In this document: positions 1 through 10,085 of the stretch, in pieces
Layout: each line of letters opens with the position of its first letter
Numbering within the stretch: the stretch's first letter is position 1
DNA from: Isoetes taiwanensis
Lineage: Eukaryota > Streptophyta > Lycopodiopsida > Isoetales > Isoetaceae
DNA: 64,000 nt
Assembly (NCBI GenBank): GCA_021234155.1
Contig: JAJEKV010000012.1
Span: 7,964,448-8,028,447 of the forward strand
Direction of reading: 5' to 3'
Position numbers and translations under genes: made by a program
Notes under the pieces: generated by a model
Databases searched by the model: none
Seen by the model: the letters and a program-made list of their open reading frames with translations, nothing else
Told to the model about the DNA's origin: nothing

Positions 1-781
1 ACAGAGCGCATGATAATAACCAAGTGATAAACTTTGGCAGTAGTCATGGTAGCTATCCTTGTAAATAGGTCTGTGTATTTCTTGCAATCCCATACCTTTG
101 TTCATCCCTCGGATGTCAATAAATATCAGTGTGGCATTCTCTGACACTGGGGAGGAAGTAGGGATGCCATCCTTTGTCACTGCTATGACAATATTTTTCT
201 TCTCTTTTCTTTTTCTAGCCTCTTCTGGCTTTAGAATATTTCTGATTGGATCCAGAAAGGCTACAGGTAGGTTACCTAGTGTATGATCCTTATTATAGTT
301 AGCCTTCACGTACTCTGTATCGGTATCTGATATATCAAGTATTCTCTGTTCAGTCAAATCAGGAAAAGCCTGAAGCATCCCAGCTATCGAAATCCTTCTG
401 CAGCAAATTTGTGGCATAAGATAAAATTTCGCGCCTCATAAAAGTTAGGGTTCTGATGTCAGTTGCCCGTTGTTTGCAATCAAATCTCCCGCTATACCCT
501 GACTGCACCTTTAAATACGTCTTGCCTTCTATAATCTCATCGAGCAGCTGTGACACCTCTGCATTCGACATACCTCGTAGCAACCGGAGCCAGGTCTTGT
601 TAAAGAAGTCTTTGGATGGCTTGTCCGGAAACTCACCATGGTCATCACTGAGCTTACGGTTCACCCACAGTCTGGCAACTTCCATTAACTTCTTGAAAAC
701 CTTCTCATCCATAAAGATGAATTGTTTTTCATCTTTAAGCTCCTGCACTTTCAAAGTGGTCGTTGCAATTTCATGGAAATC

Positions 782-845
782 CTGCAGAAGCAAAGGTGAT
801 GAAGATCGCGGCCGCGATGTTGGCGAGTAGAAAATGAATAAATAC
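782..845 (-). other. 64-bp intron carrying one GC-rich palindrome
   Basis: The minus strand reads AAG|GTATTT at the 5' side and TTCTGCAG|GA at the 3' side. Removing 64 bases joins ...SAWK to DFHEIA in phase 0. The perfect palindrome ATCGCGGCCGCGAT lies at 805-818, in the middle of the intron. Confidence 0.7.
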
Positions 846-1191
846 CTTCCAAGCTGAAGTTGTAGCCGTCCCTGGTCCTTGTGGAGGACAGCCATAAGCC
901 TTGTGCTGATGACGAAGTTGTTGCAGTTTTTCAATCAGTGGATCTCTGTAGACGGTGTTTGCAATTACTTCATTGCATTGAATACTCAACTCTATATATT
1001 CCTTGTCTGTAAGATTTCCGTTGAGCACTCTCGATCTTCTTCTAGCATATACTTTAGCAAATTCTAGTTGCTGCTCCAACTGGCCGACGACCGAACAAAG
1101 GAGTTGTGCCACGCAAATACTGTGGTTGCCAGAAATAATGTAAAATTTCTTGCCCTTTAAATCCTCTGGATTGCTCCATGTCACCCTCCTC

Positions 1192-1258
1192 CTGAAAAAT
1201 AGATAACCATCAAGTCAAATCTAAATAACGAGTGTCCAAAAGATAAAGAATCAGTTAC
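1192..1258 (-). other. 67-bp intron of gene A
   Basis: The minus strand reads ACCAG|GTAACT and TTTTTCAG|GAGG. Splicing joins DPIT to RRVTW in frame. This intron is AT-rich and has no GC palindrome, unlike the other introns of genes A and B. Confidence 0.65.
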
Positions 1259-1512
1259 CTGGTAATAGGGTCAAATGGCACGACGTCGTGAGTGTGAGGA
1301 CCTCGTTGGGTATGTCTTGAAGCTTTTAACCGAGTTTGAACATGGTCATTTGATCGCATTCGGTGTGTCAGGTTTGCTGGTGCAGGTTCACAATCAAAAA
1401 TAGAAATCTTGGTAAACCAATTAACCCCTAAGGGGTAAAACCGTTTAAACTGTTCAAGCTTTTGAGTGGTTTGCTCTACCATCTTGCGTTCCTCTTCCGG
1501 ATTGAACTTCAA

Positions 1513-1855
1513 CTCGGTGGAATGCGGTCGCGTGTGGCCATGTCAATGCTAGTCTAGAGGAGGCTTCCGTGAATGGGGAGGGGGTTTGAGAACTCTTTGG
1601 GCTCTGGGCTGGCGTCGGTGTTCAGATTTCTAAGGTTAATTTTGAAAGTAGTAAGTTTTTTTGGAATAAATCCACCAGATGTAGTGCTATCTGGGGCCTT
1701 TAAAGCAAGAGGAAGAGTAGGGTTAATAATAACGAGGGGTTTATCGTGGATTGTAGTTCTTCAACAACTGTTTTTGATCTTTGAAGGCTCTCCCAAAGTA
1801 GCAATTGGCTTCACACTTTTTTTCTTGGCCACGACTCTTAGCCAATTGGTGTCCA
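1513..1855 (-). other. Unresolved interval inside gene A
   Basis: No single frame connects the two flanking coding blocks. An alternative frame is open at 1741-1926 (basic, many Lys/Arg/Gln). A GC-rich CGGTCGCG motif like those in the confirmed introns lies near 1524-1532, so part of this interval is probably intron. Confidence 0.35.
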
Positions 1856-2391
1856 TCACCGAGGGCATTTTCTCGTCGAATCGCTTTCAAAGCACGCTGA
1901 CTTGGAGGCTTCTTGTCCGTGGACAAACCATTTACGCATGCCGAACCCTACCAAGATGTCTCTGTTTCCCTTTATACCTGACAAAGAGAGAGATTCATAA
2001 GATGGCAACACCCATCCATAACCCTTAGCTGATGTTGGGATGTTTTTCCCTGTGGCTGGCTTGTTCATTTTGCTGGCTGTCATCATAGATGGGTCATAAT
2101 TGCGCCATTTCAGAATGTACTCCAGGAACTGCAATTGGTGTGTGTCCTCGATGCTGCATATGATAGCATCTTGCACATTGTTCTTCGTGCCTTCCCACAT
2201 TGCCACCACTATGCCAACTTGTTCAACATCCTCAGGTTTCTTTCCAGTTCGCAGGAACAGGCACATGTCCTTTCTGCGGTCACCTTTAATGTGTGGTATT
2301 GCTTGTGCAATCTCTATACACCATTTGCGTTCATTAGAAGGGGTTATAATACGGATGGGTTCGACATCCGGTCCACGAAACAGAGCAAGGG

Positions 2392-2751
2392 CTGTAAACA
2401 AAAGCCTGTGGTGAGTGCCTGATAGGCTGCATAATGTTGTACAACGAAAAGTATAAACTACTCAAGAGAACCGCGACCGCGATCTTTCCAAGCAACTATA
2501 ATAGTACTCCACACTATCGCGGCCGCGATGTTGTGTAGCAGCTAAGCAGGGCAAGAAAACAATACAACTGCTCACGAGCATCGCGGTCGCGATCCTGGTG
2601 AGCTACTATACTACTACTCAAAAAGGAAAAACTATGCTCAGCAAGACCGCGACCGCGATCTTGCTGAGCAGCTATAGCAATCAAAACATTACAAAATCTA
2701 GTAAGCAAGATCGCGGCGGCGATCTTGCTGAGCTGAAATGTTAGAACTTAC
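2392..2751 (-). other. 360-bp first intron of gene A with a five-copy palindrome array
   Basis: The minus-strand donor is GAAG|GTAAGT and the acceptor TTTACAG|CCC; splicing joins exon 1 to exon 2 in frame. The intron holds GC palindrome cores at about 2470-2484, 2516-2529, 2580-2594, 2645-2660 and 2709-2724. The last four are spaced 64-65 bp apart. Confidence 0.7.
2470..2729. repeat. Near-tandem array of ATCGCGGYCGCGAT-type hairpins
   Basis: Five copies of a 14-16 bp self-complementary core lie in about 260 bp. Two sit in longer inverted repeats. At 2635-2670 the arms TGCTCAGCAAGA and TCTTGCTGAGCA flank the core. At 2704-2729 the arms AGCAAGATCGC and GCGATCTTGCT enclose a 4-base loop. Spacers are AT-rich and differ in sequence. 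Confidence 0.85.
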
Positions 2752-2779
2752 CTTCTCTGAGGGAGTCCTTAGGTGCCAT

Positions 2780-3868
2780 GGGATCGCGGGTGCCGGCTGA
2801 ATACGAAAATCCGGTCGTTTTAGGGAGGTTCTTGAAGCCGCTGCAAGCTCGAAGGCACTAGGTGCTGAAGAAATCGTGGTCGCCGAAACCTGTCTGAGAT
2901 GATATGAGATAGCTCGGAGGCGAATTTATATAGGAACGCGGCCGCGGAAATTAAATACCCGCCGAGCATAATGATGCGTGGATTGGCGTGCCAGCCATAA
3001 TGACGTCGTACGTGCGGGCGCATTAATTACACGCCGGCCGCATTAATTACCGGCCGGCGGGCTTTATTGAGTACCGGCCATAAATACGACCGTGCGAAAA
3101 TACCCTAAGCAAAAAGCACGCAATCCGTACAAGAGGTCTTTATCTACTTGGACGTCCGCGTTCAAATTCCTCCCGTACAGTCAGTTCATTAAATGAACCT
3201 GACATATTAAGCAGCCATAAAGGCCAGAAAAAGAAACTAGATTACGGATGGATAGTGACAGGAAAATTTGAATTCGGTAACAAACATTTGGAGTGAAAGC
3301 GGGAAAAGCCAATTCAAATTTGTTTGTTTTGCAAGATCTCGGAGACGCTCGAGCTGCGCCTAAGTTGTGCCAATTTCTCCAAAGGTTTTGCTGCAGCATC
3401 CCGCATCAATTGAAGGCGCTGACAAGGGCGCTGACAATCCGCTTGCACTGCGCCACTATACATTTCGATTTCTTCCACTGCTTCGACTTGTGTCTTTCGG
3501 GCGAGGTAAAAGGGCTATCCTGATGCATATCTCTCAGTGAAGTGAACTCAAAGTTAATGTTCCAATGAATTTCAATGATAACTACAACCTGTTAAGAATC
3601 TACTGTTAGTTCATGATCAATAATAAATAATTCTTCCTTAAAGAATGTTTCCTTACAGGGTCCTCGGCATTGAATTGATTCTACTGAAACATCACTGTGT
3701 ATTATATGGATTTATAAGATACCTGCTGATACTTTGGATTAGAATATTTAAAAATAGATGTTCTCAGCAAACCTGTGCACTCTGCTGTATTTATTATACA
3801 ATGTTCACGTGTTTCAAATATATGCTTTCTTTCTCCTTGTGGATGATACAAAACATGTTTTTATGGCA
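2780..3868. promoter_or_regulatory. Shared upstream region between divergent genes A and B
   Basis: About 1.1 kb separates the two divergent genes. A minus-strand TATATAAA lies at 2925-2932, some 145 bp upstream of the gene A start. From 2935 to 3075 the DNA is GC-rich, with CGCGGCCGCGG, CCGGCCGG and two copies of GCATTAATTAC. The part at 3180-3870 has short open frames on both strands, none recognisable. I see no confident TATA box for gene B. Confidence 0.4.
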
Positions 3869-6800
3869 CTGCAGCTTCTGACGGGTCATTGGCTACAAGG
3901 AGACATTGACGCCACCATTTCCAGATCTGTGAGGTAAGAGTAATGCTTTAGTCTGGAAGTCAATGCTTTAACTCTTGTGCTCGACGAGATCGCGGTCGCG
4001 ATATCTTCAACCATCTACACTTGCTATTTACTTAAGAACTCCGATATATTTACAAGTATGAGTCGAAACCACATGCTAATCTCGACATGTGTTTTCCACA
4101 TGAGTTCCTATCTAAACAGCTAGTATGAATGCTTGCAGAAAGCGCGACCGCATTCTTGCCTATGCTCAATAAGATCGCGGTGGCAAAAGTCCTTAGCATT
4201 TTTTTATCTCCCAGTTGTCTTTTTGTAGTAGAGTTCTATTTGCTTACGAAGATCGCGGCCGCGATATTCACGACCTCTTGTTTGTAGGATGGCGGATGTA
4301 ATCTCGCTTTATCTGCTGGGGAAAAAGGTGGCAGAAGGAAGAGTCCACAATTTCGAGCGCCATCACAATTCGATTGTCCCGGAGGGTATGGTGGTTGTTT
4401 CGATTGTGAATGTTTTGGATGGACAGTTGCCACTACCAATTCCCGAGCTGGAAATAGAAAAAATTGGTGAAGCTGTGGGGAGTTTTGTGTTGTGGTACAA
4501 GAAGGACATTGATGGTCAGCTTGTGAGAGAGGAAGAAGTTTGCACGCCACCAGGACAGATTAAACGCATAAACTGGCAGGTCGGAGGCAATGAGAGATTA
4601 GCCAATAATGAGACGAATCATGTGCAAGGGCTTTCTAGAGATGAGTTAATTGAGAAGGCATGCACACTCATGCATGAATGCTGCCACATGGCTTACGGTT
4701 ATGGTGTTATCGTTTTTGCCGATCCAAACCATGCTGTCGCTGACGTGAAGTTAGGGGAAGGCTCGATAGCTGCTACTATCATGAGCCTATTTCCAATGCG
4801 AAAAAAAAAAGATCTCTATCTTACCGCCAAGCCTTCGTGCGTAAATGCCCCAATTGCATGACCTTATAAGATGGCCCATAGCCTTCGCCCCCTCGTTGAT
4901 AACATTCCGGTTTCTACTCGTGGGTTGCGATTGAAGGAGAAGGATGTGGAGAATGAACCTTACTCCATTAGACCCAAATTGGCATCACCAAAAAGAGACC
5001 TTACCGCATGGTCAATGGAGACCGTGACACGCCCAAAGACAAACCAAATGTGAAAGAAAAACTAGTGCTGAGGCTGTTTTTGACTTCAGGTCATCACTGT
5101 GCTGCATGAAAAGATGCTGTGCAAATTTTACATCCAAGGAGATAGCTTGCATGAGAACCTTTTACTGGAACATGAAGTCCTCGGAGCGCACAACATTTGC
5201 ATATAACATGCTAGATCTTTGCTCTGAAAATGGTGTAGTCCGCAGAACCCGATGTTGAATAACAAACAAAAGCGTAAAAGCATGGCATGAAGCCTATGGC
5301 ATACCCATTTCCACTTTTTACAAGTGGAAGAAGCTCTTCAATGATGGCCACAGAATTGCTGAGCACGGAAATAGTGGTTCTAAGAAGCCAAGGTCTCATA
5401 CTTTGGCTGGCAATGCTGTGCTATCTATGTTCATAGATGAAAACGCAGAGACGATGCCACCAATCGCTCGAAAATTACGAAGCGAGGGTAGCGCAGACAA
5501 AATGTTAAGAGGCTACCTTCAGTCTTGACTAAGAAGGATATACACCAAGAAGTAGATATTACCGTTACAGAGATGACAGGCAAGCATATTTCTCCTTCAT
5601 CATTTCTGTCTGCTTGGAAAGAGAATCATTCAGAGGTGGCAATAGCTAAAAGGATAGCATTTTCTAAGTGTAACACCTGTATTGTCATAAAGGAAAAGCT
5701 TGCTAAGACCAGAGATCCAAATGAAAGAAGGGTACTTGCAATGGAGAGAAAATCACATATGACGGCCCAAATTTCATGTAGGAGCCTTTACTGGTCCTGG
5801 AGAGCTTTGTCTCATAGATCTCCTGAGCACGCTTTAACCATTATACATGATAAGATGGATCAGAATAAGACCATGGTCCCTCGTCTAGAAAAGCTAGCAA
5901 AGTCTGTATGGAGGGGTGTTACAGGTGCTCTCATGCACGGCCATGGTATAGGTGCCTTGGGCCACTTCTCACTGGACCTCTGGCCTGATGATTCTAACTT
6001 TCATGTGGGATCCTTGAATCATACCTTGAAGACACTGGAGAATAAATTTGAGGATAACTGGGGCCATTTGAGAGATACAGATCGTCCTGAAAGCAGCTGG
6101 GGTGGAGCAATTTTAAACACAGATGCCCTTAGGACAAAAATGGTAAATGGCAGTAGAAATGATTTTATGCCTCCTAACAAAGGCCCTATGGTACCGAACA
6201 AGTTGCCTAGGAGGCTTTACTTGCAGCTAGATAATTGTTCAGGTCAAAATAAGAATAGATATCTTTTCTCTTACTTGTCATACTTGGTTTGGTTAGGTGT
6301 CTTTGATCAGAGGGTCACCTAAGGTCGTGCAGCCATATGGGAGCTTGAAAGATATAGGTGCATTGAGAGCTTCTATTGCCAAGTACATGATGCACTGGGC
6401 AGCTATTTCTAGAGCTGGCGATAACTCATGGTCCAACACATATATGAATGAAGTTATTGACTACTGGTCCACCTTGCTGCGAGTGCTTGGGGACGTGCAG
6501 CCCGGTAGAGCTGTCATTCAGGATTTCTGGCCCAGCACCAGGCAAAGTGCATTGGAAGAACCCGAAAACGTGTTTGTGGATGAGCACATTGAAGCATCTC
6601 ATTACGTAGGGCCTTTCTCGGGTAGACCCAAGAACCCAGTTGAAATATTCGACCCCTACCAAGATGTCAAGAAAGGAATGCTCTTGCTAATCAGGCCACA
6701 TGGTAACTGCCCGACGTGGATGGCTTTTGCCGAAGAGGACCCAATTATACAGGACCCTAATCTCCCACATTACGAAGAGGTGTTTGTCTCTTGGTTTGAG

Positions 6801-7025
6801 CCTGTTGCCAGAAAGGGAACCTCATATGCAATGCAGTATAGGGATTGCTGGAGCAAGAATTGGAGACCCAATCCTAATGACCCGCGCTACCAACATTTGA
6901 AAACAATAGACTATGGTTGGGCCGTAGAGACCAGGCCGTTGTCAGTGGTGATCCCCAGTAGTGTGGGGGCTCAGTTGCAAGAATTAGTGGCTAAAGAAGC
7001 TAACGACGATGATGAGAACTCTTGA
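3869..7025 (+). pseudogene. Gene B: DUF8039-like plus DUF7869-like (RNase-H-fold transposase-type) gene, broken
   Basis: Exon 1 is partly visible (in-frame LQGDIDATISRSV, ending 3933) and splices to 4288. From 4289, a 190-residue block (LYLLGKKVAEGRVHNF..., EAVGSFVLW) resembles the DUF8039 domain found in plant transposon proteins. After decayed sequence at 4862-5200 the reading resumes with a helix-turn-helix-like stretch (GIPISTFYKWKKLF) near 5300, shifts frame near 5515, and continues as a DUF7869-type protein (MTGKHISPSSFLSAWKE, FSKCNTC, MDQNKT). The signature LQLDNCSGQNKNRYLF is at 6217-6264. The family's usual next segment (GHTHEDID-like) is absent: the frame stops at 6322 and coding restarts in another frame up to the TGA at 7025. 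I infer a dead transposase-type gene. Domain names are from memory of the motifs. Confidence 0.6.
3934..4287 (+). other. 354-bp first intron of gene B with four GC-rich palindrome relatives
   Basis: Donor GAG|GTAAGAG and acceptor TTTGTAG|GATGG keep the frame into the DUF8039-like exon. Palindrome cores occur at 3988-4002 (ATCGCGGTCGCGAT) and 4251-4265 (GATCGCGGCCGCGAT), with degenerate ones near 4142-4152 and 4173-4184. Its size is almost the same as the first intron of gene A (360 bp). Confidence 0.65.
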
Positions 7026-7162
7026 GGTATGCAATGCTCTTTTACATAATTACTATATCATATATAACATGCAAGTTACAATAGACTAGTTATTATTCAT
7101 TACGCTCTGCATTTTTCATCTCAACACAAGGCTCTTACATTATACAATGCTAAACAGGTGAT

Positions 7163-7405
7163 TCATTCATCATCACTAGCTGTAGTGGTGATCCCTGATA
7201 TCTCATAGCTATTGCGCTCAGGAAGCCAAATCAGATGGATCATAACACGAATTGGCTGAGGGCAACGAATCTCAGCGCCCAAAGCTTTTCTTCGCAGGTA
7301 GGGATCAAGAAGAAGACCCCTGTCTAGGCAACCGACAAGATCAGAGTGGCTCATTGAGCACTTGATCGCCTCGATGTGGTGAACTGATGAGGGCGAAAAA
7401 TCCAT
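7163..7405 (-). CDS. Small 80-aa protein, paralogue 1 of a tandem pair
   Basis: An intact 80-residue frame that I do not recognise. It aligns end to end with the product of 7827-8069. Shared positions include IKC, S..DL..C, G..LDP.L..KA.G, C......RV..H..WLP, YE...IT and a C-terminal DDE. There is no signal peptide or membrane segment; Cys and Trp are conserved, which suggests a small soluble folded protein. A minus-strand TATAAAAG at 7438-7445 lies only 33 bases before the ATG, and the bases upstream of it (AATTCTACTTCAC) match the paralogue. It lies just downstream of gene B, on the opposite strand. The conserved ends and promoter argue that it is a real gene rather than a chance frame. Confidence 0.6.
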   Translation of the reverse strand: MDFSPSSVHHIEAIKCSMSHSDLVGCLDRGLLLDPYLRRKALGAEIRCPQPIRVMIHLIWLPERNSYEISGITTTASDDE

Positions 7406-7826
7406 GGGAGATGAAACTTTAGCCCCGAAGCGAGAAGCTTTTATAGTGAAGTAGAATTATTGAGGCAAATTAGACTTTACCGCCATTATTGCTCGTGTAT
7501 AAGACTGTTGTATACAGACAAGTATAATACATCTTTCGTATGGATATGTGTATGCTTTTAAAACATGTTTTGTGGATTTTAATATGGTAGAAGTTTTTGT
7601 GCTTGAGTAATTCAGATGTGCAGATATGAAGAGCACACCCTTACACTACACTCAGATATGATACATCAAACAATATTCAATGTGCTATTACATCCTTACA
7701 TAGTTTATAGGTGCTCATACCATTATTATATCATCAATACATACAGTAGTTATCACTGATAACATTGATTGTAATACATACTTCATAGGTACTCATGTCA
7801 TTATTATATCCTTAGCAGATACAGAT
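7406..7826. repeat. Spacer between the two small genes; part of a duplicated ~665-bp unit
   Basis: Upstream of gene 1 the sequence (TTTTTGTGCTTGAG near 7592) matches 8263-8276, upstream of gene 2. Two related blocks with the pattern CATAGGTRCTCAT-CATTATTATATC lie at about 7700-7735 and 7783-7812. The whole gene-plus-promoter unit therefore looks tandemly duplicated. Confidence 0.5.
7438..7445 (-). promoter_or_regulatory. TATA box of small gene 1
   Basis: Minus-strand TATAAAAG, preceded by AATAATTCTACTTCAC, a block also found in front of the second small gene. It is 33 bases upstream of the ATG. Confidence 0.5.
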
Positions 7827-8069
7827 TCACTCATCATCAACACCAAAGCTCGTGATGCTATTCAGCTCATAGATTTCCTGATCAGGAAGCCAGTAAATGT
7901 GGACCACAACACGAGTGAGCTTCTTGCAAGCACTAGCAGGACCATCAGCTTTAGATTGGAGCCATGGATCAAGATTAATACCATTTCTAGCGCATTCATT
8001 CAGATCGTTGTAGCTCAAGTAGCACTTGAAAGATCGGATGTGCTCTGGACGAGGCATCGAGGAAGCCAT
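7827..8069 (-). CDS. Small 80-aa protein, paralogue 2 of a tandem pair
   Basis: An intact 80-residue frame starting MASSMPRPEH and ending GVDDE. It shares about a third of its residues with the product of 7163-7405 and has no gaps in the core. Conserved Cys, Trp and Pro (WLP) and the acidic C terminus suggest selection on the protein. TATAAAAA is at 8105-8112, 36 bases before the ATG, preceded by AATTTTACTTCAC. No family is recognised. The chromovirus remnant begins about 250 bp upstream of the TATA box, and the join may have cut away part of the original promoter. Confidence 0.6.
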   Translation of the reverse strand: MASSMPRPEHIRSFKCYLSYNDLNECARNGINLDPWLQSKADGPASACKKLTRVVVHIYWLPDQEIYELNSITSFGVDDE

Positions 8070-8104
8070 GGAAGATAAATGACCTCTACCCCCGAGTCGA
8101 GCTA

Positions 8105-8112
8105 TTTTTATA
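8105..8112 (-). promoter_or_regulatory. TATA box of small gene 2
   Basis: Minus-strand TATAAAAA, 36 bases before the ATG, in the same sequence context as the box in front of small gene 1. Confidence 0.5.
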
Positions 8113-8337
8113 GTGAAGTAAAATTATTGATGTGAATTATTGGTGTAGAATGTAGGGCCATTATTGGGCTTCTACAAGTATCATGTACACGTACAACACA
8201 TAATTTGTATGTACATGTGTATGTTACTTACCTCAAGTTTCTTGGGCTCGAGAACTAGGTGAAAGTATTTGTGCTTGAGCAAATTAGGTGTGCTTAAAAT
8301 TCTCAAAATTGCGTTATTTTCTCCAAATAATGAAATC

Positions 8338-9268
8338 ATGCTTGAAAGCAAGGAAGACAAGGTGCTCAACAAGTTGCCCAAGCACATAGCTAAGTTGATC
8401 ACGGAGTTCCACGATCCTTTTTCCAGATGAGATTAAGCAGCTTCCTCCTTACAGGGGAGTCGAGTGTGAGATAGCACTCGAACCAAGAACGAAGCCGACG
8501 AGCAAGGCTCCATACAGAATGACGATGCAGGAGCTGACGGAGCTAAAGAAGCAATTGCAGGAGTTGCTTGACCTAGGCTTCATTAGATCTAGCGTCTCAC
8601 CGTTTGGGGCACTCATTCTTTTTGTGAAGAAAAAGGATGGCAGCTTGAGGATGTGCATAGATTACAGGCAGTTGAACAAGCACACCATCAAGAATAAGTA
8701 TGCGCTCCCCAGATCGGATGACTTGATGGATCAGCTCCAAGGGGCAAAAGTCTTCTCCAAAATTGACCTAAGGTCGGGCTATCATCAAATCAGGATCAAG
8801 GAAGAAGACATCCACAAAACCGCCTTCAGAACGCGGTATGGGCACTACGAATTCACGGTAATACCTTTCGGCTTATCAAATGCCCCAGCAACGTTCATGA
8901 GGCTCATGAACGACATCTTCAGGGAGTTCTTGGATACCTTTGTAATAGTATTCTTTGACGACATTTTGGTCTATAGCAGATCCCTTGAAGAGCACGTACA
9001 ACACCTAAGGAGAGTGCTCGAGAAGTTGAGGAGGCACCAGTTGTACGCCAAGTTGTCGAAGTGCCACTTCGCAACAGAGAGGGTGGAATACCTGGGTCAT
9101 GTGATCTCAGCAGAAGGAATTTCGACGGATCCTGCCAAGATTGAGGCAGTGATACAGTGGCCGGCACCAAAGAATGTCCATGAGATCAGAAGCTTTCTTG
9201 GCCTAGCAGGGTACTACAGGAAGTTTGTGAAGAACTTTGCAAAGATAGCGGCCTCGCTAACAGACTTG
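8338..9268 (+). pseudogene. Gypsy reverse transcriptase, N-terminal part
   Basis: The reading starts with MLESKEDKVLNKLPKHIAKL, shifts by one base near 8420, then continues [17 protein letters not shown] into the long frame at 8519. RT motifs are clear: [51 protein letters not shown], and the active site FFDDILVYS (a variant of YVDD that is common in gypsy RT). The connection region follows ([19 protein letters not shown]). The frame is interrupted at 9268 by the hAT-type element and resumes cleanly at 10086. Confidence 0.85.
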
Positions 9269-10077
9269 CATGGAAAAAATTAGTGGCTATATATAGCCAA
9301 ATGGCGATTTTTTAGGGGGTCTAGGCAATTTTTGCGGCGAATTTTATGAAGAGAGATTTCTTTAAAAAAAAAAAAATAGCCATAGTTAAAACAAGTACTC
9401 CATTATTTATTTAGGATTAGCCAAACTATTTTCCCTCTTTTCCTTAAAGAAAAAGGGATTAGCCTTTCTTTATATTACAATATTTATATTTAAATCATTA
9501 ATAGCCAAACAAAAATGAATTCTTATTATAAACTTTTATACATCCCCACCTACCATCATCAGTGATAGTAGTTTTTCAAACTATGAATTTGTATTATATA
9601 TACCACATATGAATCTTCAAAAAGGAACTGTAAGAGATGGTCAATATCCCTCTAGATGCCCGAGTTGGTTGCATAACATCTTCCTTTAAGGGTTAGAGAT
9701 ACGTGCAAATTGATCACCATATCTACAAGGTGTCGTTGCATTGAATGTAGTTCAGGCTATGGATATTATAAGCTATGTTGTGAGCTTCTGTTAAAAATTT
9801 TATATATTCCTTGATTGTTGATTATTATTTGTAATTGTAGTACAATATATCTAAAGCTACATAATTTAATTTGCATTTTTTTCTTTTTCCAGTTAAAAAA
9901 TAGCAAAGTGAAAGTTTATAGTACATAATTCAAAAGTTTTGCCAAGTCCCAATACATATAAATGTAATAATAATAATAAATTTAGCCAAATTTATATTAT
10001 AAAATACTGTAAAATTTTGAAAAATAGCCAAACCATTTTTTATGAAAAAATATATAGTATGCTTAATTTTTTCCCTG
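9269..10077. mobile_element. Non-autonomous hAT-type element (809 bp) in the gypsy RT
   Basis: The element is bounded by perfect 8-bp duplications, CAGACTTG, at 9261-9268 and 10078-10085. Terminal inverted repeats are CATGGAAAAAATTA on the left and CAGGGAAAAAATTA when the right end is read inward (13 of 14 match). Eight-base duplications and CAGGG-type ends are typical of hAT. Repeats of the motif TAGCCAAA cluster near both ends (about 9294, 9418, 9501, 9983, 10025), as expected for subterminal transposase sites. There is no coding capacity. Removing the element plus one duplication copy restores the gypsy frame. Confidence 0.85.
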
Positions 10078-10085
10078 CAGACTTG

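Larger units (their letters stand above)
1..2779 (-). pseudogene. Gene A: unidentified multi-exon gene with ISGNHS (ParB-like) motif, frameshifted
   Basis: I read this as one minus-strand gene running off the left edge. Exon 1 (2752-2779) starts MAPKDSLRE and splices in phase to an exon at 1856-2391. Further coding blocks are 1259-1512, 846-1191 and 359-781; the joins across 1192-1258 and 782-845 keep the frame and use GT-AG. The block after 1191 contains FYIISGNHSICVAQLL, which resembles the substrate-binding loop of ParB/sulfiredoxin-fold proteins; that likeness rests on this motif alone. Near 375-395 the frame shifts by one, after which an open frame continues to base 1 (IAGMLQAFPDLTE, then FLDPIRNIL). 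The link between 1513 and 1855 is unresolved. The frameshift suggests a decayed copy, although an unrecognised intron could also explain it. It diverges from gene B (upstream, plus strand) and may belong to the same mobile element. I do not recognise the family. Confidence 0.55.

Noticed and set aside
2470-2729. CRISPR-like array (regular palindromic repeats with variable spacers)
   Set aside because: The genome is eukaryotic, the interval is a spliceable intron, repeats are only 14-16 bp and vary, and there are no cas genes.
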